A stretch of 21,963 nt of DNA, taken from positions 1 through 21,963 of the forward strand of contig JAEWMZ010000201.1 of the NCBI GenBank assembly GCA_023392995.1. Reading direction: 5' to 3'. Under the pieces are notes generated by a model that worked only from the letters and a program-made list of their open reading frames with translations, did no database searches and was not told the DNA's origin. The position numbers and the translations under genes were made by a program. The DNA is from Bacillota bacterium. Its GTDB lineage: Bacteria; Bacillota; Clostridia; Lachnospirales; Lachnospiraceae. This document shows, in pieces, positions 7,889 to 15,351 of this stretch (positions are counted from its first letter, which is position 1; every line of letters begins with the position of its first letter).

Positions 7889-8119
7889 TATGTGCTTAAT
7901 TTGAATTTGCATCCTTCATTCCTATTTACTCTTGCTGGTTACAGAAGCCTCTATTCATATACTCCCCGTATCATTGAATATCTTATTTTGTTTTGTATTA
8001 ATCAGATGCTAACATCATAGCTGTTAGCTTTACTCCTGTATAATAAGTACTCCTTTTGTATCGAAGCTCCCGAACGGTCATACTAACGGACATTCGACCC
8101 TAGGCCGCTTAATGCCGGA
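7889..8119. other. Intergenic stretch with no recognised gene
   Basis: The rest of the 441-bp gap between permease and dehydrogenase contains no convincing coding frame. It has a 7-bp inverted repeat GCTAACA/TGTTAGC (8008-8028) and a few isolated GGAG motifs, one (GGGGAG) in front of a 10-codon frame on the minus strand. I see no good sigma-A promoter, so the dehydrogenase and kinase probably depend on read-through from upstream. Confidence 0.5.
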
Positions 8120-8142
8120 TGTGAAATGTTCTGCATTTCACA
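8120..8142 (-). other. Hairpin directly after the permease stop codon
   Basis: A 9-bp stem TGTGAAATG (8120-8128) pairs with CATTTCACA (8134-8142), loop 5 nt, starting 3 nt after the permease stop. There is no U tract on the minus strand, so it is more likely an mRNA 3'-protection or partial attenuation structure than a full terminator. Confidence 0.5.
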
Positions 8143-8145
8143 TAT

Positions 8146-9093
8146 TTATGTCAGTGCTCTTTTTGCCTGGAAGCTGTCAAAACCAACCGCTAGTACAAGC
8201 ACAATACCTTTTACGATCATCTGCATATAGGTGCTTACATTCAGGAGCACCATACCGTTGGTCAGAATTCCTATAATTAACACACCGGCAACAACGTTGG
8301 ACATCTTACCAAAACCACCGGAAACAGATACACCACCAAGTACAACACAAGTGATTACGTCAAATTCATATCCCATACCAGCGGTAGGCTGTGCAGAATT
8401 CGTACGTGATAGCATAACAATTCCTGCAAGACCTGCGAATAGACCGGATAAAGCATAAACCAGGTATTTGGTACGGCCTACGCGGATACCGGAAAGCTTG
8501 GAAGCCTCTTCATTACCGCCAACCGCATAGAAATAACGTCCGAAATAACTCTTATTCAGAATAAAGGAACCGATTGCAAAACATATGATCATAATGATTA
8601 CCGGAACCGGAACCGGTCCAACATAGCCCTGTCCAATAATCTTAAATCTTTCATCAAAGCCATAAATTGGTGTACCACCGCTGATGAGGTAGGAAGCACC
8701 TTCAAAGACAATCTGCGTTGCAAAGGTTGCAATGATTGCCGGTATTCCAATGGTTGATATCATAAAGCCGTTTAAAATGCCGACGAGTATGGATAAAATT
8801 AATGAAATAACTACCGCTGCCACCATACCAAATCCCATATTTACCATTAAGTAAGCGGCTACGATATTAACAAGGGTTATGATGGAACCGGTGGAAAGAT
8901 CAATACCGGCAATTAAAATAACAAATGTCATACCGATGGACGCAATACCCAGCATGGATACCTGACGCGCTATGGTAAATAAATTACTAGAAGAAATAAA
9001 CCTGTGGTTTGCCAGCGAAAATGCGATAAACAGAGCGATAAATACAATCCAGATCGCCTTTTCTTTTATAATTCTAATCGAAGTGCTCTTCAT
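8146..9093 (-). CDS. ABC transporter permease, ribose/xylose type (RbsC-like)
   Basis: A 315-residue integral membrane protein of the BPD_transp_2 family, which forms the sugar channel as a dimer with the double ATPase upstream. It is almost entirely hydrophobic, with roughly eight to ten membrane segments. Family motifs include GMTFVILIAGIDLSTGSI (near residues 55-72), the GNEEASKLSGI segment and the cytoplasmic VVLGGVSVSGGFGKM loop that contacts the ATPase. Start choice: the ATG at 9093 opens MKSTSIRIIKEK; the alternative is a TTG at 9114, with no clear RBS for either, only a loose GGGTG near the ATG. It lies 97 nt after the ATPase gene. The only permease here, it should homodimerise. Substrate is inferred to be a pentose or pentitol from neighbours. 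Confidence 0.93.
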   Translation of the reverse strand: MKSTSIRIIKEKAIWIVFIALFIAFSLANHRFISSSNLFTIARQVSMLGIASIGMTFVILIAGIDLSTGSIITLVNIVAAYLMVNMGFGMVAAVVISLILSILVGILNGFMISTIGIPAIIATFATQIVFEGASYLISGGTPIYGFDERFKIIGQGYVGPVPVPVIIMIICFAIGSFILNKSYFGRYFYAVGGNEEASKLSGIRVGRTKYLVYALSGLFAGLAGIVMLSRTNSAQPTAGMGYEFDVITCVVLGGVSVSGGFGKMSNVVAGVLIIGILTNGMVLLNVSTYMQMIVKGIVLVLAVGFDSFQAKRALT

Positions 9094-9157
9094 TTTTACA
9101 CCCGTGCCTTTCAATTTATTAATGACCTATTCAAAAATTGAACAGGCCTGAATAGAA

Positions 9158-9184
9158 AGGTTGAAAATAATCTTTTTTCAACCT
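9158..9184 (-). other. Hairpin between ATPase and permease genes
   Basis: A 9-bp stem AGGTTGAAA (9158-9166) with TTTCAACCT (9176-9184) lies 6 nt after the ATPase stop. A second, looser hairpin with arms CTATTCA and TGAATAG follows. Neither has a proper U tract on the minus strand. They may separate expression levels of the two genes. Confidence 0.45.
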
Positions 9185-9190
9185 AACCGC

Positions 9191-10678
9191 CTAAACGGCA
9201 GATGCCAGTTTCATTATAGTTTCTTGATCAAATTCATTTTTCTTTAATTCACCGGTGATCCGACCTTCTGCCAAAACTACAATTCGATCTGACATTCCCA
9301 TTAATTCCTCCATCTCGGATGAAATCAACAAAATAGTCTTACCATTTGAAATTACTTCGTTCATCAGCTTATAAATCTCGGCTTTGGCGCCTACATCAAT
9401 TCCCCTGGTCGGTTCATCAAAAATAATTAATTCAGAGTTCGCTGCAAGCCATTTGCCGATAATCACCTTTTGCTGGTTACCACCGCTTAAGTTTTTCACT
9501 AATTGGTGAAGAGTAGGGGTTTTAATTAATAATTCCTGTTCGTACTTCTTTGCTACTTCCATTTCTTTTTTATGATTAATTACTGACGCTTTGGATATCT
9601 TCTTGTAGATTGGCATATTAATATTATTTTTGATTGATACACCAAGCAAGGCACCATGACGTTTGCGATCTTCCGGTACAAGCGCAATTCCAAGGTCAAT
9701 GGCTTCCCTCGGAGACTTCGGACTCACTTCTTTTCCTTTAAAGATCATCTTTCCGTTCGTCATTTTTGCTGCACCAAAAATCATCTGTACCAGCTCTGTC
9801 CGACCTGCACCTACTAGGCCTCCGAGCCCAAGAATCTCACCTTTTCGAATCTGTAAATCAATGTCCTTATCACCATTGCCGCTTACATTCCGCAGCTCTA
9901 GAATCACCTCGTCATTATAACCTGCTGCTCGGGGAGGAAATGTCTCATGTAAGGATCGCCCGACCATCAGCTGAATCAGCTCATCCACATGGGAATCCTT
10001 TGTAATCAGGGTTTTGATGTACTCGCCGTCACGTAATACTACAATTCGATCTGATAGTCTATATATTTCTTCCAATCTGTGGGATATGTATATAATGGAT
10101 ACTCCCTTTTCCTTTAACAACTCACATACCTTGAACATACTCTCAACTTCAGCACTGGTAAGCGGAGCGGAAGGCTCATCCATGATCAATACCTTTGCAT
10201 CCTGTAATATCGCTTTTGCAATTTCAATCATCTGCTGATAGCCGACAGTAAGATCACCGACTAAAGTCTTTGGGTTAATCTTGATATTCAACTGGGCAAA
10301 TGCTTTTTCAGCTTCCTTCTCCATTGCCCGTTTATCAATCACAAGTCCTTTCTTTATGGGATTTCCCAGAAAAAGATTTTCAGCTGCTGAAAGTCCTTTT
10401 ACATTATTAAATTCCTGATAAATAATTGCTATCCCATTTTCTGTGGCAAGCTGAGGGGACATATGGGTAAATTCTTTCCCATTAATCACGATTTTACCGG
10501 AGGTTGGGATAACCGCTCCGGAGCAGGTTTTAATCAACGTGGATTTTCCGGCGCCATTCTCTCCAATCAGTGCAAGAATTTCACCCTTCTTCACCTCCAG
10601 AGAGACATCCTTTAATGCAATTACACCGGGATATTCTTTCCTAATATGCTGCAATTCTAAAATATACTCATCATTCAT
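9191..10678 (-). CDS. Sugar ABC transporter ATP-binding protein, double-domain (RbsA/XylG/MglA-like)
   Basis: A 495-residue protein with two fused nucleotide-binding domains, the usual size for this class; it powers import through the adjacent permease. Domain 1: Walker A GENGAGKST (39-47), signature LTVGYQQ (about 143-149), Walker B VLIMDEPSAPL and the switch histidine in IYISHR. Domain 2: a substituted Walker A GLVGAGRTE (about 288-296), a canonical signature LSGGNQQ (about 391-397) and Walker B LIIFDEPTRGIDVGAK. The unequal pair of sites is normal for the family. The start ATG at 10678 has only a weak upstream AAAG, so translation may be modest. It lies 193 nt after the binding-protein gene, with a hairpin between, as often seen where the binding protein is needed in excess. 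Confidence 0.96.
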   Translation of the reverse strand: MNDEYILELQHIRKEYPGVIALKDVSLEVKKGEILALIGENGAGKSTLIKTCSGAVIPTSGKIVINGKEFTHMSPQLATENGIAIIYQEFNNVKGLSAAENLFLGNPIKKGLVIDKRAMEKEAEKAFAQLNIKINPKTLVGDLTVGYQQMIEIAKAILQDAKVLIMDEPSAPLTSAEVESMFKVCELLKEKGVSIIYISHRLEEIYRLSDRIVVLRDGEYIKTLITKDSHVDELIQLMVGRSLHETFPPRAAGYNDEVILELRNVSGNGDKDIDLQIRKGEILGLGGLVGAGRTELVQMIFGAAKMTNGKMIFKGKEVSPKSPREAIDLGIALVPEDRKRHGALLGVSIKNNINMPIYKKISKASVINHKKEMEVAKKYEQELLIKTPTLHQLVKNLSGGNQQKVIIGKWLAANSELIIFDEPTRGIDVGAKAEIYKLMNEVISNGKTILLISSEMEELMGMSDRIVVLAEGRITGELKKNEFDQETIMKLASAV

Positions 10679-10706
10679 TCTTTACACCACGCATTCTTGT
10701 TTTTTA

Positions 10707-10742
10707 GAATGTGGAGCTACTCTAGGGAATAACTCCACATTC
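10707..10742 (-). other. Stable hairpin between binding-protein and ATPase genes
   Basis: A perfect 10-bp stem GAATGTGGAG (10707-10716) with CTCCACATTC (10733-10742) and a 16-nt loop lies in the 193-bp gap. The minus strand continues with TAAAAAAC, so it lacks a U tract. A role in stabilising the upstream binding-protein transcript or reducing downstream expression is likely by analogy with binding-protein operons. Confidence 0.55.
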
Positions 10743-10871
10743 ATAATTTGTACTATAGCTTTCTATTATTGATTTAAGTATCAAATTCTCATGCCAATGA
10801 TTTGTCACCATTATGTACCTAACCATCTAGGAAAACAAAATACATATATCTGACCTTCAAGTGCTTAAATC

Positions 10872-11930
10872 TTATTTGTAATCAGCCAAGTACTCAGCTG
10901 CATTTGAGCTATCAATTGCTAACAGTGGTCTAACTAAGTTCTGCTCTGCGAAAGTTTCACCATTCAGAAGCTTCTCATACAGATCAACAACGGCTGCAGC
11001 GGTCTTCTTGTTGGAACCTTCAAAACCTACGGAAGCTCTGGTTGCTTCGCCGTTAACGATTGCTTCTAACTGCTGCTGTGTAGCATCTGCTGAGAAGATA
11101 CCCATATCATCCGGAATCTTGCCTTCGGTCTTTGTCATGAAGGCTTCGTTAGCACCAATGTCACCGCCTGCACCGATGGAGCAAACGATCTTAGTATCAG
11201 GATTTGCCTGAAGAATTGTTTCCATATTTGTTAATGCTGTCTGAGCGTCAATTGCAGGCTGCTGAGCAACAATCTTATACTTACCCTTTGCGATCTCTTC
11301 CAGAGCGCTTAAGATACCATTTTCTCTCTCAAGAAGGATTGGTGTCTGAGGATAGTTCATAATTGCAACTTCTGCTACTTTGTCTTCTGTGTAATGTTCA
11401 TTAATGAAGTTTGCTGCTTCTGTACCAATAGCATATCCTAATTTGGTGTTGTCAAGAATCCAGTTAAGATCTGTATTTGTCATTGCATCATCCCAGCTCA
11501 TTACCTTAATTCCGGCATCTCTAGCCTGCTTTAAGTAATCTTCGATCGCATTTGGATCAGAAGGATGAACCATGATAAGGTCAACCTGATTAGTGATAAA
11601 GTTTTCGATCTGCTGAATCTGTGTAGCAGAATTATCGTTACAAGCAAGAATGGTATATTCCCATCCCTTTTCCTTTAAAAGCTTCTCTACCTCTCCAAAT
11701 ACACCTGCCCAATAGCTGTTCTCAAGTGACTGAATTGTGATACCAACCTTAAAAGGCTTGGCTGCATCCTTGGTTCCCTCATCCGTTGCAGGTGCAGCAG
11801 CATCCGTTGTTTTTGTGTCCTGTGTTGTTGCTGGAGCTGATTCCTTTCCAGGCTCCTTTGTGCTGCAGCCTACAAATCCAGTTAATACCATGGCCCCAAC
11901 CAGTAACAAACTAATGATCTTTTTTTTCAT
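10872..11930 (-). CDS. Sugar ABC transporter substrate-binding lipoprotein (ribose-type)
   Basis: A 352-residue lipoprotein that captures the sugar for the importer. The N-terminus has lysines, a hydrophobic stretch and lipobox residues ending FVGC (C22), then a Thr/Ala/Pro-rich linker of about 35 residues, then the Peripla_BP_4-like domain starting VGITIQSLENSYWAG. Characteristic segments are VDLIMVHPSDPNAIEDYL, KVMSWDDAMTNTD (hinge and ligand contacts) and ASVGFEGSNK near the C-terminus. The start ATG at 11930 has AGGAGG 7 nt upstream. It is the cognate binding protein of the ATPase and permease downstream, distinct from the sensor lipoprotein at 3851-4954, to which it is only distantly similar. 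Ligand is not recognisable from sequence. Confidence 0.94.
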   Translation of the reverse strand: MKKKIISLLLVGAMVLTGFVGCSTKEPGKESAPATTQDTKTTDAAAPATDEGTKDAAKPFKVGITIQSLENSYWAGVFGEVEKLLKEKGWEYTILACNDNSATQIQQIENFITNQVDLIMVHPSDPNAIEDYLKQARDAGIKVMSWDDAMTNTDLNWILDNTKLGYAIGTEAANFINEHYTEDKVAEVAIMNYPQTPILLERENGILSALEEIAKGKYKIVAQQPAIDAQTALTNMETILQANPDTKIVCSIGAGGDIGANEAFMTKTEGKIPDDMGIFSADATQQQLEAIVNGEATRASVGFEGSNKKTAAAVVDLYEKLLNGETFAEQNLVRPLLAIDSSNAAEYLADYK

Positions 11931-12044
11931 TTCCTTTCCTCCTATTAAAAATAATTAATATATAAACAGCATTTCGCTGCTTATTTCATTTAATAATGAT
12001 CCTACCTTCTCCTACTCTAACTGACATTAACTGCTGGGTAGCTG

Positions 12045-13073
12045 CTAGTCATTTAGCTGAATCACTACTTTTCCTTTTCTTCGATAGCTTTCATCTTCAA
12101 AGGCTTTTACACAATCCTCAAGGGGTATTACATCACTGATCATCTCGGTAACATTCAGCTTGCCGGATTCCAAAATTGCGACTGATCGTTCAAAGGTATA
12201 CGGATTAATGAAAGATGAGGTAAGCTTTAATTCCTTTTTAAATACCAGCTCAGGATCAACCTTCAAGCTTTTACCAGGACCGGTAAGACCAAACATCATT
12301 ACCGTAGCGCCGTTTCCCGCACATTGAATAGCTGTATCAATGGTTCTTATATTCCCGACACATTCAATTACCACATTGACATTCTTGCAATTCTGCTTCA
12401 GTACAGCAACCAGATCCTCTTCCAGAGGATTGACCACCAGGTCTGCTCCAAGCTTTCGTCCCATTTCTCTTTTTTCAGTGACCGGTTCTGATAAAATAAT
12501 CTTGCTGGCGCCAGCCATTTTTGCTAGCTGTAACATAATCAGACCGATTGGCCCTCCGCCAATTACCAGCACCTCATCTCCCAGCTTGATATTGCACAGG
12601 TCAATTCCATGGAGACAGCAAGATACCGGTTCTGTCATGGAGGCTGTTAAGGCATCCATACCTTCTTTAAATTTAAATACCTGTTTTTCACAAACTACCT
12701 GGTACTCTGCAAATCCGCCGTCGGTGGTGGTTCCGATTCCAATTACATTCTCACAAAACTGCTCCATAGCATTTTTGCAATAGTAACACTCACCGCACAT
12801 CTGATTGGGATCCACCGTTACCAAATCTCCTGCCTTCACTCTGGTGACCTTCGCTCCGACTTTTTCGACAATTCCAGAATATTCATGACCCATAATCAGG
12901 GGAGGAGTTACCTCAAAGGCTCCGCCTTCTCCGCTGAATATATGTATATCCGTTCCACAGACTCCACAGTATTTTAGCTTAATGAGGACATCTGTAGCAC
13001 CAATTTCCGGAATTTCGACATCTTCTACTCTGATATTTTTGGGTCCGTTATATACCAACGCGCGCATCTTCAC
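12045..13073 (-). CDS. Zinc-dependent medium-chain dehydrogenase, polyol/threonine dehydrogenase-like
   Basis: A 342-residue MDR-family enzyme oxidising a secondary alcohol, probably a sugar alcohol, with NAD(P). Catalytic zinc ligands: C39 (in CGVCGTD), H63 and E64 (GHEYSG), and E148 (TEPVSC). Structural zinc cysteines: C93, C96, C99 and C107. The nucleotide-binding motif is GGGPIG (172-177), followed by an acidic residue in LSEP that suggests NAD preference. Start: a GTG at 13073 lies 7 nt from AAGGAGG (13081-13087); the in-frame ATG two codons later is 13 nt away, so the GTG is preferred. It is the first gene of the operon, 115 nt downstream of the predicted transcription start. Context supports sorbitol-, iditol- or arabitol-type activity, though L-threonine 3-dehydrogenase-like activity cannot be ruled out from motifs alone. 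Confidence 0.93.
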   Translation of the reverse strand: MKMRALVYNGPKNIRVEDVEIPEIGATDVLIKLKYCGVCGTDIHIFSGEGGAFEVTPPLIMGHEYSGIVEKVGAKVTRVKAGDLVTVDPNQMCGECYYCKNAMEQFCENVIGIGTTTDGGFAEYQVVCEKQVFKFKEGMDALTASMTEPVSCCLHGIDLCNIKLGDEVLVIGGGPIGLIMLQLAKMAGASKIILSEPVTEKREMGRKLGADLVVNPLEEDLVAVLKQNCKNVNVVIECVGNIRTIDTAIQCAGNGATVMMFGLTGPGKSLKVDPELVFKKELKLTSSFINPYTFERSVAILESGKLNVTEMISDVIPLEDCVKAFEDESYRRKGKVVIQLND

Positions 13074-13194
13074 TTAATTACCTCCTTCGAATTTGATCTA
13101 TTTATTTCTTAATAAATCTTTTTCTAATGCTTTTCAAATTTGTCGTTTTTTATTATCATTTTTCTTTTATTAATCTTTTTATAAAAGCAATTAC

Positions 13195-13223
13195 ATTATC
13201 TCTCCAGTTATACGTTTTGTCAA
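13195..13223 (-). promoter_or_regulatory. Sigma-A promoter of the sugar operon
   Basis: On the minus strand a perfect -35 TTGACA (13218-13223), a 17-nt spacer and a -10 GATAAT (13195-13200; 5 of 6 matches) precede the dehydrogenase gene. Transcription would start near 13188, giving a leader of about 115 nt that is extremely A-rich. Such a strong core promoter implies control by a repressor or by activator sites upstream. Confidence 0.85.
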
Positions 13224-13528
13224 TATATTTTTTATTTTTGTGTTTTTATTGTTAATATTAAATATTTATTTTTCCATATATATCCATATTTTATTTTGTT
13301 AATTATGCATATGTCACATATATCATCATTTCAAAAATGATTCATTGCTAACTTGTTATTAGATTACATGAATTTCAGGTTAAATAATATCCTAATAGAT
13401 TTGTAATTATCTAAGTATCTTACGTATTTATCTCTGAAAGAAGCTTAAATTAACATATTTGTTGTCTTCCGGTTCATTCCCTTGTCTCATTTGCACAAAT
13501 CAAAGCAAAAACATTTCCAATTGAAATA
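13224..13528. other. AT-rich upstream region of the sugar operon with small palindromes
   Basis: About 300 bp with no coding potential lie between the sugar operon promoter and the terminator of the preceding gene. They contain ATATGT-C-ACATAT (13309-13321) and a nearby palindrome with arms ATCATTT/AAATGAT (about 13324-13341), roughly 85-120 bp above the -35 box. These are candidate binding sites for the response regulator or another factor. I found no convincing catabolite-responsive element. Confidence 0.4.
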
Positions 13529-13581
13529 TAAAAAGTGCCCTATCATTTTATATTTTTCAATAAAACAATAGGGCACTTTTC
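13529..13581 (-). terminator. Intrinsic terminator after the glycerol-1-phosphate dehydrogenase gene
   Basis: A strong stem with GC-containing core AGTGCCCTAT (13534-13543) pairing with ATAGGGCACT (13568-13577), extended by A/T pairs, has a loop of about 24 nt. On the minus strand it ends in TTTTTATATTTC. The A tract on the other side makes it potentially bidirectional. Confidence 0.9.
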
Positions 13582-13619
13582 TCTCATAACAATATTTATA
13601 ATTTCTGTTTTAAATCAGA

Positions 13620-14891
13620 TTAAATCACCTGGATGGCTCCCGGATAGTCTAGCATTTTTGATAAGCGCAGTAATGTTAATCTTCTTCGAACATAGGGGCA
13701 TAACCTTAAGGTTAATTCCTCAAGGCTGTCCTCAAGGCCAATTTCCTTCATGTCTGTTACACAGCCTGCCTGAATCAACTTTTCTCTCATTTCATCAGCC
13801 TCCGGCAGCTCCTCCAGAGCCTCCTTGATAGCAGGAAGTGCTTCTTTTAGTGCTTTTGGGTCAATCGCTGCTAAGATATTTTCACCGTTTTCCTCCAGAA
13901 TACCTTCATAAAGGCCTTTTAGTCCAAAGGTTTCCTTTAATAACTTTGTTTCAAATTCACTATGGTCATTTACCTCACATTGACCATTTTGAATTGCCAG
14001 CTTTATCTTTTCATAAAGCTTTAAGCATAAAAGAAGACCAATGGATACCTTTTCACCGTGTAATGCCCCCAGTTTCTTATTCATTACCTCCATCTCCCAG
14101 AAATGAGCTACATGATGCTCTGCTCCTGAGGCCGGTCTGGAATTTCCCAGCATTTGCATTGCCAGTCCCGACAGAAGCAGCGCATACATTAATTTCTCCA
14201 TACTTTCCTTATCTTGACGCCTGATCTGGTCAAGTACTGCCTCCACCTCACTTAAAGCCTCGAGCTCCAAATCATAGATTTGAGGACAGAAATACTCCTT
14301 GGTAACATAGTGGGATATTTTCCAGTCCAGCAAAGCCGTATATTTCCCCATTAAATCAGAAATACCGGACGCAGTTAAGCGATAAGGCGCCTGTGCGAAG
14401 ATCTCCGTATCCGCCAATACATAAATGGGCGCGACTGCCGGTATCGTCTTTTTCATTCCCTGCCAGGTCATTGCAGCTACTGTAGATACAAAACCATCCA
14501 CACTAGCCGCAGTGGGTACTGAAATAAAAGGAATCCTGCGTTCCTGTGCTATGTACCTTGTAATATCATGAACTGTACCGCTGCCTACGGCAATTAATAG
14601 GTCTGTGGCAGGTAACAAACGTTCTCTGACCCATGCCACCTGCTTGTCATCTGCATGGATATCCGTTCCTTCCAGCTCCAGTACGCCGTAGCATTTAAAA
14701 TATTCTTTCATGGATTCTTCGGCAGCCTTCCTCGTATTCCGGTCACACAGAATTACAGGCATCTGATATCCATCCACCATTTCTTTCAGATGTCTTACTG
14801 CCTTCGCTTCAATAATAATGTTTTTTACAGAAATCTCATGCTTTTTTCCACATCTGCACAAAAGGTTAAACCTGCTGATATCTACTCTCAT
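13620..14891 (-). CDS. Iron-alcohol-dehydrogenase-type sn-glycerol-1-phosphate dehydrogenase (AraM/EgsA-like)
   Basis: A 423-residue enzyme of the Fe-ADH_2 (DhaD/AraM/EgsA) group, expected to reduce dihydroxyacetone phosphate to sn-glycerol 1-phosphate with NAD(P)H. Visible motifs: the nucleotide-binding AVGSGTVHDITRY (101-113), PTAASVDGFVS (127-137), and metal ligands D179 in SDLMGKYTALLDW, a His in ASGAEHHVAHFWE (259/260) and H278 in ALHGEKVSIG. The B. subtilis homologue AraM is nickel-dependent and part of the arabinose operon. Here the gene stands alone between two terminators, near but outside the pentose/pentitol operon. The start ATG at 14891 has GGGAG 8 nt upstream. The C-terminal tail (about 340-423) is less typical. 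Assignment to the family is firm; the exact substrate is by homology. Confidence 0.88.
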   Translation of the reverse strand: MRVDISRFNLLCRCGKKHEISVKNIIIEAKAVRHLKEMVDGYQMPVILCDRNTRKAAEESMKEYFKCYGVLELEGTDIHADDKQVAWVRERLLPATDLLIAVGSGTVHDITRYIAQERRIPFISVPTAASVDGFVSTVAAMTWQGMKKTIPAVAPIYVLADTEIFAQAPYRLTASGISDLMGKYTALLDWKISHYVTKEYFCPQIYDLELEALSEVEAVLDQIRRQDKESMEKLMYALLLSGLAMQMLGNSRPASGAEHHVAHFWEMEVMNKKLGALHGEKVSIGLLLCLKLYEKIKLAIQNGQCEVNDHSEFETKLLKETFGLKGLYEGILEENGENILAAIDPKALKEALPAIKEALEELPEADEMREKLIQAGCVTDMKEIGLEDSLEELTLRLCPYVRRRLTLLRLSKMLDYPGAIQVI

Positions 14892-14916
14892 CTACTAATC
14901 TCCCATCTGATTTGAC

Positions 14917-14964
14917 TAGGTAATTGATAACAATATATTTTTTATTGAGTTTCGCAATTATCTA
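14917..14964. repeat. Internally deleted palindromic repeat (family A, mini copy)
   Basis: Only 46 bp: left arm AGGTAATTGATAACAATATA and right arm GAGTTTCGCAATTATCT of the family A repeat are joined directly through a short T run. The 21-bp stem and 48-nt loop found in the full copies are missing. TA flanks both ends, as in the full copies. It sits about 26 bp upstream of the dehydrogenase start and may lie within its 5' leader. Confidence 0.75.
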
Positions 14965-15072
14965 GAAAGGTAAGAATTTCATGAGGCAACTATATCATAT
15001 TGCATGATATAAATCTATAAAAGCCGAAAATTTATTATTCGGAGTTAATAAAAGTCTAGTTAAATTGTATGT
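14964..15072. other. Upstream region of the glycerol-1-phosphate dehydrogenase gene with inverted repeat
   Basis: The gap between two repeat copies holds a perfect inverted repeat TATATCAT-attgc-ATGATATA (14991-15011) and a weaker CCGAA/TTCGG hairpin near 15023-15041. The promoter of the downstream gene should lie here, but I cannot pick -35 and -10 boxes with confidence. The 21-bp palindrome is a candidate operator. Confidence 0.4.
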
Positions 15073-15223
15073 TAGGCAATTGCGAAACAATATAGTGATT
15101 GTAATTGTATACACAACACATACTCTTCCTACGCTCCAACGCTTCCTTCGGGCTTAGCTTCCGCTTCGAAACAGTATATGTTGTGTATACAATAGCTAAG
15201 TTTCTGCGTTTCGCAATTACCTA
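15073..15223. repeat. Palindromic repeat element, full copy 2 (family A)
   Basis: A 149-bp TA-flanked element with terminal arms AGGCAATTGCGAAAC and GTTTCGCAATTACCT (one mismatch over 15 bp). The inner stem 15104-15124 pairs with 15173-15193 with one mismatch, which is C-A on the plus strand but a G-U wobble in a minus-strand RNA. The loop is again exactly 48 nt and shares the CGCTTCCTTCGGGCTTAGC core. It lies between the terminator of the cobalamin operon and the single dehydrogenase gene. Confidence 0.88.
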
Positions 15224-15302
15224 AAATTGTATGTCCTTGAAAGGAGCTGTATTCATTTGAATAAGTATATTAATAATTTCTAGAGGGTTCTTCCTCTGCC
15301 AT

Positions 15303-15348
15303 AAAAAGATGTGGCCGTACTGTTTAACCAGCACGGCCACATCTTTTT
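15303..15348 (-). terminator. Strong intrinsic terminator of the cobalamin operon
   Basis: A 16-bp stem, arms AAAAAGATGTGGCCGT (15303-15318) and ACGGCCACATCTTTTT (15333-15348), has a 14-nt loop. It begins 3 nt after the cobI stop and ends in TTTTT on the minus strand. It is among the clearest terminators in the window and marks cobI as the last gene. Confidence 0.95.
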
Positions 15349-15351
15349 ACC

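Noticed and set aside
8030..8070. Weak promoter (TTCGAT, 17 nt, TATACA on the minus strand) for the dehydrogenase-kinase pair
   Set aside because: Both boxes match poorly, and the position is over 300 bp upstream with a repeat element in between; not strong enough to annotate.
12340..12783. 147-codon open frame on the plus strand
   Set aside because: It lies entirely antisense to the well-supported zinc dehydrogenase, has no recognisable domain and no upstream SD; it is a reading-frame shadow. The same applies to the other plus-strand frames within genes.
13074..13194. Riboswitch in the sugar operon leader
   Set aside because: The leader is A-rich with no stable fold or recognisable conserved core. 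The cobalamin operon start, where a cobalamin riboswitch would be expected, lies outside the window.
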